A stretch of 11,131 nt of DNA, from positions 1 through 11,131 of the forward strand of contig MU278408.1 of assembly GCA_022385755.1 (NCBI GenBank), given 5' to 3'. This document shows positions 6,253 through 11,131 of this stretch, in pieces (the first letter of the stretch is position 1; every line of letters starts with the position of its first letter). The position numbers were made by a program, and so were the translations under genes. Under the pieces are notes generated by a model. That model saw nothing but the letters and a program-made list of their open reading frames with translations. It did not search any database and was not told the origin of the DNA. This DNA is from Trametopsis cervina (Eukaryota; Basidiomycota; Agaricomycetes; Polyporales; Irpicaceae).

Positions 6253-9200
6253 AAAATCGCAACCTTAAACATGAAAGGGCGGGGGTCTATCCCACCGGAT
6301 CTCACTAATGATAAGTGGTCCACTATAAACCAAATCATGCGCGATAAAAAATTAGCACTTGTAGCAGTCCAGGAGACTCATCTCACGACTCAACACGTAG
6401 AAGACCTCCACACCCTCTTTGGAAAAAGACTCAAAATCCTCCACTCGGAACCGACGGATCGCGCCTCCAGCTCACAAGGTATCGCATTTGTCCTGAACAA
6501 AGAACGACTAAATACATCCGACGCCAGATTACGAACCATAATACCGGGGAGGGCAGCTTTACTCTCCCTCACCTGGCATAAACAAGTTCACCTCAAGATC
6601 CTCAACGTATATGCCCCGAATGATAGAGCTGAGAACGAACTTTTCTGGAAGTCCCTAGCTGAAACCTGGCGAAACGAATCCATACCTAACCCAGATATAA
6701 TGACGGGGGACTTTAACGTAGTAGAAGAAAGAAAAGACAGACTACCGGAACGAGCTGACCACGCAGGATCCATCCACGCACTCCAAGACCTGTGCATCCA
6801 ACTCCGTCTAGTCGACACATGGAGAGAACAATACCCAGACAAACGGGAATACACCTACGTACAAGACCATGGTACTAGTATGTCTCGCCTAGACAGAATC
6901 TATATTAACCACCGCTTGGGAAAAAATGCAAACGAATGGCTCACAGAACCAGCAGACTCCATGTCCACTGACCACCTGCTGCACTCGGTAATGGTGGCGG
7001 ACGACAAAATACCATATGTCGGCTCAGGAAGATGGAACGTCCCGAAAGCAGTCATATCAGACCACGAATTCATTAACTATGTCACGGAGCAAGGGAAAAA
7101 ATTCATCCATGACGTACAACGACTACGACAACGAACGACATCCCGAAACCCCCAAACCCTCTACCAGTCCTTCAAGACAGACATCCTAGAACGAGCACGA
7201 GCCCTAGCAAAGATCAACATCCCTAAATTAGTCAAAAGAATAGATAAGCTCAAGCTGGAACGCACGAAAACCCTTAACACGCCCGAACCACGAGATGAAC
7301 ACCTCATAGCAACCCAAGCAGCAGCACTACTTGAGCGAATACGCGAACTAGAGGCACGCAGATTCAATACCACAAGGAAAGCGGTAGCGACGAAGGACTG
7401 GACACACGGCGAGAAAATCACCAAATACTGGGTCCAAACCAGCCGACCAAAATCTCCGCACGAGATTATTATGGAACTGCGAGACCCTCAGTCTGGACCG
7501 CCAACCGACGATCCAAACCATGACATATCAAACCCTCCAATATATATCAAACGAACAGACAAAATGGCAGAAGCGGCGAAAACATACCATGATAACCTAC
7601 AATCACAAGACATTCCCCAAACCACGCCCGATGAAAGACGAAACGACATCCGCCATGCGATCGACTTCCTTGAATCATCCCTGCCCAAGAAGGGACGACG
7701 TGACCTTAGGAAACTCATTACTTGGGATGATCTAAACGAAGCGATTAAACTATGCTCCCCAGGGAAAGCACCAGGCATAGACGGAATCCCGTACGAGGTA
7801 TGGAAAGAGTTACACCGGAGATACGTCACCGCAAAAGAAGACAACAACGCCAACTTAGATATCTTGTATCTATTTCAAATACTCTTTAATGATATCGAGC
7901 TCTATGGCATTGCTGAGGAATCCTTCACGGAGGGCTGGATCGCACCGATCTATAAGAAAAAAGACAAACGCGAAGTCGGTAACTATCGTCCCATTACACT
8001 ACTAAACACCGACTACAAGCTCCTAACCAAAACGCTATCCATGAAGCTAGCGAAATGGATACATACGGTAGTCAATCCGGCACAGGCGGGATTCATCCCT
8101 AATAGATCGATATTTGATCAAACGAATTTAGCTAAACTCATGACCGACTACGCAGAAGCAACCGAGGAAAATGGTATCATTGTGGCCTTAGACCAAGAAA
8201 AGGCGTATGACAAGATAGCCCATGACTATTTATGGGAAGTCCTAAAGGCGATTGGCGCACCAAAACGATTTATTAACACAATCAAGTCTCTCTATAGCTC
8301 TGCAAAATCGCGAATAATGATAAATGGTGTCCTAAGTGCAAAATTCATAGTCACAAGGGGGGTCCGACAGGGAGACCCTCTATCCTGTCTACTATTCGAC
8401 CTCGCAATAGAACCGCTAGCATGTATGATTAGAGCATCGAGCCTTGAGGGATACAGCATCCCGGGCCTGGAAGGAAGAATAATAACCACTCTCTTTGCAG
8501 ACGACACCACGGTCTATCTGTCCCACAGAGACAGATACGACGACCTACAAAACATTCTAGAACAATGGTGCAGGGCATCGAGAGCGAAATTCAACCTAGA
8601 AAAGACAGTAATAATCCCGATCGGCGCGAAAACCTACAGAGAAGAGGTAATTAATCGACTCCAGTCTGACCGTAACCCACAACCCCTACCAAACTCAGTG
8701 CAAATAATAAAAGACGGATCCCAAACAAGGATTCTGGGAGCCTGGATAGGAAACAATGCTGACCCGTCTGAGCCATGGGCCCCGGTCCTCACGTCCCTAC
8801 GAAGAAGGCTCCACGAGTGGGAGCAAACTGGCCCAACCCAGTTTGGACGACGTCTTATAATAAATATGGAGGTAGGAGGACGCACCCAATATCTGACTAA
8901 GGTCCAAGGAATGCCGACGAGTACACAACTTGAAATCACCGCGATCATACGAAAATTCATGTGGCCGAACCAGACCACTCCGCCAGTCAATATGTCAACC
9001 CTACAACGTCCCATTAAGGAAGGCGGACTAGGCCTACTAGACCTGAAAACGAGAGTAAAAGCGATAACACTAACCTGGCTACAACCCTTCCTAAACCTCT
9101 CCAACAATAGACCACCATGGGCCTTTGTCGCGGATGCCCTCCTCGCGAGGCACGCCTTAAAATCGGGCCCACAATTTGAATCGTCCATGAAAATGCAGCT

Positions 9201-9945
9201 CTTCCTCCAAACATGGAATGTTAACGCGTCCTCACGCTCAACCCTCCCCACCGCGCTGAAAAACCTCCTGAACCTGGCGAAGGAATACAGAGTTAGCTTT
9301 AACGCCATCAAACTAGACAACAACCTAAAAAGAAGACTCCCTGTCTGGCTACACCTCGGCGCAAATAACTCCCAACCTCGAGCACATAACTCCAGAGCGG
9401 CCAAATGCCTCCGAAATAACCACTATGTCAGAACAATCGACCAACTGATGACGCTCCTGGAATATAAACAACTCACCTTTGATCCACAGAAACAGCACTA
9501 TCCCAAAAGACACTGTTGCAACTCATGCAAAACCATTCGCACTATCCACAAGTGCACGTTCCCAGCGAACTGTTTCGAGGAAGCGCAAAGGATCCTAGCG
9601 CAGTTCGGAAATAAATGGAACCCGCAATACTCGCAACTAGACGACGGACTGTCAATGCAACGACCGCGCGACACGAACCTCCCAAGAGAATCTCTCCCAC
9701 CTAATGCAATAATCTATGACCCCTCCCTGACTACCAGGGATGACTTATCGAAGACCTTCCGCATTTTTACCGCGGCTGACTACAAAGCAACGGACACGGC
9801 GAACAGACACCCAACAGCCAACGTCCGACGACCGACCCTAGTGGCATACACCGACGGATCATGCCTCCATAATGGATCCCAAAACGCACGAGCGGGAGCG
9901 GGCGTATGGTATGCCCCTCATCACCCCCCTGAATACCGCCCTTAG
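6253..9945 (+). CDS. LINE ORF2: APE endonuclease and reverse transcriptase, ends at a frameshift
   Basis: Nicks target DNA and copies element RNA by target-primed reverse transcription. The start given is the first recognisable endonuclease codon (KIATLN); the frame is open from 6040 with no ATG before 6271. Numbered from that ATG: the endonuclease spans about 1-245 with Glu35 (QETH), Tyr114 (VYAPN), Asp147 and Asn149 (GDFN), Asp208 (SRLDRIY) and Asp234-His235. Its first catalytic Asn lies just before the ATG, so a start at 6271 would lose it. The RT spans about 495-760: GKAPGIDGIP (498-507), NYRPITLLN (571-579), Asp641 (ALDQEKAYD), RGVRQGDPLS (696-705), FADD (742-745), then ILGAWIG (821-827). 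A cysteine cluster lies at 1082-1101. RNase H begins near 1190 with Asp1195 (YTDGS), but the frame ends at TAG 9943-9945 after a one-base slip in a C run at 9924-9929. The copy is therefore a pseudogene despite the long intact frame. Confidence 0.9.
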   Translation, partial: KIATLNMKGRGSIPPDLTNDKWSTINQIMRDKKLALVAVQETHLTTQHVEDLHTLFGKRLKILHSEPTDRASSSQGIAFVLNKERLNTSDARLRTIIPGRAALLSLTWHKQVHLKILNVYAPNDRAENELFWKSLAETWRNESIPNPDIMTGDFNVVEERKDRLPERADHAGSIHALQDLCIQLRLVDTWREQYPDKREYTYVQDHGTSMSRLDRIYINHRLGKNANEWLTEPADSMSTDHLLHSVMVADDKIPYVGSGRWNVPKAVISDHEFINYVTEQGKKFIHDVQRLRQRTTSRNPQTLYQSFKTDILERARALAKINIPKLVKRIDKLKLERTKTLNTPEPRDEHLIATQAAALLERIRELEARRFNTTRKAVATKDWTHGEKITKYWVQTSRPKSPHEIIMELRDPQSGPPTDDPNHDISNPPIYIKRTDKMAEAAKTYHDNLQSQDIPQTTPDERRNDIRHAIDFLESSLPKKGRRDLRKLITWDDLNEAIKLCSPGKAPGIDGIPYEVWKELHRRYVTAKEDNNANLDILYLFQILFNDIELYGIAEESFTEGWIAPIYKKKDKREVGNYRPITLLNTDYKLLTKTLSMKLAKWIHTVVNPAQAGFIPNRSIFDQTNLAKLMTDYAEATEENGIIVALDQEKAYDKIAHDYLWEVLKAIGAPKRFINTIKSLYSSAKSRIMINGVLSAKFIVTRGVRQGDPLSCLLFDLAIEPLACMIRASSLEGYSIPGLEGRIITTLFADDTTVYLSHRDRYDDLQNILEQWCRASRAKFNLEKTVIIPIGAKTYREEVINRLQSDRNPQPLPNSVQIIKDGSQTRILGAWIGNNADPSEPWAPVLTSLRRRLHEWEQTGPTQFGRRLIINMEVGGRTQYLTKVQGMPTSTQLEITAIIRKFMWPNQTTPPVNMSTLQRPIKEGGLGLLDLKTRVKAITLTWLQPFLNLSNNRPPWAFVADALLARHALKSGPQFESSMKMQLFLQTWNVNASSRSTLPTALKNLLNLAKEYRVSFNAIKLDNNLKRRLPVWLHLGANNSQPRAHNSRAAKCLRNNHYVRTIDQLMTLLEYKQLTFDPQKQHYPKRHCCNSCKTIRTIHKCTFPANCFEEAQRILAQFGNKWNPQYSQLDDGLSMQRPRDTNLPRESLPPNAIIYDPSLTTRDDLSKTFRIFTAADYKATDTANRHPTANVRRPTLVAYTDGSCLHNGSQNARAGAGVWYAPHHPPEYRP
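9924..9929 (+). other. Frameshift site in a six-C run
   Basis: Just after the first RNase H motif the reading frame moves from frame 1 to frame 2. Frame 1 stops at 9943-9945, while the rest of RNase H is read in frame 2. The run CCCCCC is the obvious slip point and looks one base too long. It could be a true mutation or a sequencing or assembly error. Confidence 0.85.
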
Positions 9946-10463
9946 GGTTCCAGGGAAAGAACAGTCGAACCAACTAGGGGAACTGGCAGCGATACTCCAT
10001 GTGCTACAAACGACCCCACCAGTAGTCCCTGTTCACATCATAACTGACTCAAAATACTGCATCGAAGGAATAACAGTACACTCACCGCACTGGGAAGCTA
10101 AAGGCTGGGTTGGAGTGGAAAACAAGGAATGGTTTCAAGCAATAATATCATGGGCAAGAATGAGAGGAGCACGAACCACTTTCGAATGGGTAAAAGGACA
10201 CACAGGTATCCAGGGGAACGAAGGAGCAGACCGTTTGGCCGCAATAGGAGCGCGAAAACCACCGGTAGGTAATGTGATCCTCCATCCCCAAAACCGCTTC
10301 CTCCTCAGCGGCGCCCAAATCTCTACGATCACACAAAAAACCCTATACCAAAGTATACGTGAGCTAGAAAACCCTATACAGCGACGATCAACAACCCACC
10401 ACCTCCGACTCACAAAAGCCGCAGTCCTCTTTAACTCGGGACTCATACCCAAAGACAGTGCGA
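9930..10463 (+). pseudogene. LINE ORF2 remainder: rest of RNase H, 3' truncated
   Basis: Continuation of ORF2 in frame 2. It supplies the remaining RNase H residues: Glu at 9980-9982 (GELAAIL), Asp at 10046-10048 (TDSKY), His at 10199-10201 (KGHTG) and Asp at 10229-10231 (EGADRLA). With the Asp of YTDGS upstream, the full type I RNase H set is present but split by the frameshift. After RNase H comes a tail (LFNSGLIPKDSA) like that seen in related fungal ORF2 proteins, as far as I remember them. Those proteins continue into a Trp-containing and cysteine-bearing C-terminus, which is missing here. The open frame runs on to TAA at 10547-10549, but the last 28 or so residues appear to come from the inserted LTR. 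The ATG at 9872 is a chance start that overlaps frame 1. Confidence 0.8.
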
Positions 10464-10548
10464 TGTCACGACTTTGGGCTGAGGCGTCTCTTTTGAGCGT
10501 GGCCGCGCCTATGAAAGCAGTACTTAATTCCTCGCGACTGGACTACTA

Positions 10549-10563
10549 ACGCCTGTAGGGCGT
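10549..10563 (+). repeat. 5-bp inverted repeat with TGTAG loop
   Basis: ACGCC and GGCGT enclose TGTAG, the same loop as the hairpin at 5992-6016. Small, and possibly chance. Confidence 0.5.
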
Positions 10564-10589
10564 CAAGGACTCGTAGTTAGCGCTAGAGA

Positions 10590-10634
10590 TCACATGACCT
10601 AATCATGTGACCGATCATGTGACGAATCACGTGA
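10590..10634 (+). promoter_or_regulatory. Four TCAYRTGA octamers at 12-13 bp spacing
   Basis: TCACATGA (10590), TCATGTGA (10603), TCATGTGA (10615) and TCACGTGA (10627). All fit TCAYRTGA; the last contains the E-box CACGTG. Octamers of this kind are bound by fungal bHLH factors (Cbf1/Pho4 and SREBP types, established knowledge). Regular spacing near one helical turn, upstream of a TATA box, suggests a factor array in the LTR U3 region. Confidence 0.6.
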
Positions 10635-10640
10635 TGGATG

Positions 10641-10653
10641 GAAGGTTCTGGAA
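10641..10653 (+). promoter_or_regulatory. Perfect three-unit heat shock element pattern
   Basis: GAAGGTTCTGGAA matches nGAAnnTTCnnGAAn exactly, the minimal trimeric site of heat shock factor Hsf1. It lies about 100 bases upstream of the TATA box and 7 bases after the octamer array. The match is seen in the sequence; a role in heat induction is inference. Confidence 0.55.
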
Positions 10654-10735
10654 GATGGCGCCATATTGCACCATCGATGACACCATCTAGCATCATCGCT
10701 GATTCAGCTTAGTATCAGGAGTCCTACCCGGTTCC

Positions 10736-10762
10736 AGGGGTCCCTCCTCTAGTGTATATATA
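10736..10762 (+). promoter_or_regulatory. STRE-like AGGGG and TATA box of the LTR promoter
   Basis: AGGGG at 10736-10740 matches the stress response element core. TATATATA at 10755-10762 is the only strong TATA box in the LTR. Transcription would be expected to begin roughly 30 bases or more downstream, about 10785-10800, which would define the start of R. Confidence 0.55.
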
Positions 10763-10778
10763 CCGCCTGTCCCTCGCT

Positions 10779-10867
10779 CTAAAGACCTCAGACTTGACCT
10801 CTTGGTCTTTAGGTGAGGTTTCATTTGTACTAAATACTTGTAGAGTAGTATCTAACTTGGTCTTTAG
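10779..10867 (+). repeat. Stem-loop plus 12-nt direct repeat in the presumed R region
   Basis: CTAAAGACC (10779-10787) pairs perfectly with GGTCTTTAG (10804-10812). The 12-mer CTTGGTCTTTAG occurs at 10801-10812 and again at 10856-10867. Either copy of GGTCTTTAG can therefore pair with the first arm, giving two mutually exclusive hairpins near the likely transcript start. Confidence 0.7.
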
Positions 10868-11131
10868 CCTTACATTAGGGTTAATCCCTCGTCGTCGTAG
10901 TCTACATAGTTACTTGTCTCTGCGAGGGTCGGTATTGCGTGATAAAGCCTTTCTGTTGCGTGCTTCGCTCTACTCTCGACATCGAACGAGCTCTAGAGTT
11001 TGGCATAAGCGTGACATTAGGTCAAGTCTCCTCTACTCGCCCAGACAAGACTCGTAGCACTTCACCCCTACCTTCCTTTGAGTCGACCGGTGTGCGCAAA
11101 CGGTCTCAGTAGAACTACGTAGGCTTGGTAA

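Larger units (their letters stand above)
3375..10463 (+). mobile_element. Non-LTR retrotransposon (LINE), L1/Tx1-like RT, 3' truncated
   Basis: Two-ORF LINE. ORF1 (3712-5823) and ORF2 (from about 6253) lie on the same strand and in the same frame, separated by a structured spacer. ORF2 carries an APE-type endonuclease, an RT whose motifs (NYRPITLLNTDYK, ALDQEKAYD, RGVRQGDPLS, FADD) resemble the L1/Tx1 group more than the fungal Tad1 or I groups, and a type I RNase H. The copy is damaged by a frameshift at 9924-9929 and by loss of everything after 10463, where a probable LTR begins. There is no poly-A tail or 3' UTR in the window. The 5' boundary is set provisionally after the upstream pol stop; the real start is somewhere between 3375 and about 3590. 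Clade assignment is by eye and should be confirmed by RT phylogeny. Confidence 0.85.
10464..11131 (+). mobile_element. Probable LTR of a second retrotransposon (3' end outside window)
   Basis: Sequence character changes from coding to non-coding at 10464, where TGTCACGAC begins. TG is the canonical LTR start, and TGTCAC-type starts are common in fungal Ty3/gypsy LTRs (family knowledge, from memory). Inside is a promoter-like order: clustered octamer sites (10590-10634), a heat-shock-element pattern (10641-10653), AGGGG (10736-10740), TATATATA (10755-10762), then stem-loop and direct-repeat sequence where the R region would lie. No terminal CA with a following primer-binding site is visible, so the LTR continues past 11131 and is at least 668 bases long. 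It could be a 5' LTR of a full element or a solo LTR. The apparent 101-residue frame at 10752-11057 lies inside it and is not a gene. Confidence 0.62.

Noticed and set aside
8634..9404. 256-residue antisense frame over ORF2, the longest on the minus strand
   Set aside because: Lies entirely opposite well-supported RT/ORF2 coding sequence and its product resembles nothing; shadow frame. The other minus-strand frames are the same case.
10554..10570. LTR starting at TGTAGGGCG (10554) instead of 10464
   Set aside because: Leaves 10464-10553 as unexplained sequence that no longer reads like ORF2; TGTCACGAC at the coding break is the better start.
10752..11057. 101-residue open frame at the window end
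   Set aside because: Starts at the TATA box inside the LTR, has no ATG-proximal context and no recognisable motif; a chance frame.
10464..11131. The LTR as the 3' LTR of the gypsy element at 1-3374
   Set aside because: It is preceded by LINE coding sequence rather than a polypurine tract, and no LINE 3' end or poly-A lies between. Family identity of the two cannot be tested here.
1..11131. Strong repeat-induced point mutation of the elements
   Set aside because: CpG is plentiful, the long frames are open with few stops, and only isolated CpG transitions are visible; not heavy RIP.

Overview
The window looks like repeat-rich DNA from a filamentous fungus, most likely an agaricomycete (Basidiomycota). 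This rests on the style of the encoded proteins: a chromodomain Ty3/gypsy polyprotein and a LINE ORF2 whose RNase H and cysteine linker resemble proteins I remember from mushroom-forming fungi and their relatives. No species can be named from the sequence alone. I see no host gene, tRNA, rRNA or CRISPR array. Essentially the whole window is retrotransposon.

There are three retroelement segments, all on the + strand. (1) 1 to about 3374 is the 3' two thirds of a Ty3/gypsy chromovirus pol: reverse transcriptase, RNase H, integrase and chromodomain, one uninterrupted frame with its catalytic residues present. Gag and protease are not in the window, and no LTR follows the gene. (2) About 3375 to 10463 is a non-LTR retrotransposon. 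It has a GC-rich leader, ORF1 (3712-5823, an SR/RS-repeat protein with a coiled coil and an unrecognised C-terminal half), a structured spacer of roughly 430 bases, and ORF2 (APE endonuclease, L1/Tx1-like reverse transcriptase, cysteine cluster, RNase H). ORF2 is broken by a one-base frameshift in a six-C run at 9924-9929. (3) 10464 to the window end is read as a long terminal repeat that cut into the 3' end of ORF2. It begins TGTCACGAC, has a TATA box at 10755, and has an upstream block of factor-binding-like sites. The LTR end lies beyond the window.

The order of events suggested is: the gypsy and LINE copies arrived first, in an order not fixed by the sequence, then the LTR element landed in the LINE. 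The LINE cannot now make a complete ORF2 protein: it is frameshifted, it is truncated, and its ORF2 frame has no ATG at the expected place.

The most interesting signals are regulatory rather than coding. The LTR carries a perfect three-unit heat-shock-element pattern (10641-10653), directly after four TCAYRTGA octamers at 12-13 bp spacing (10590-10634) and before a STRE-like AGGGG and a TATA box. That would fit a stress-responsive retrotransposon promoter. The ORF1/ORF2 spacer carries several inverted repeats with CTGTA recurring about every 40 bases. I found no defence system, biosynthetic cluster or other cargo.
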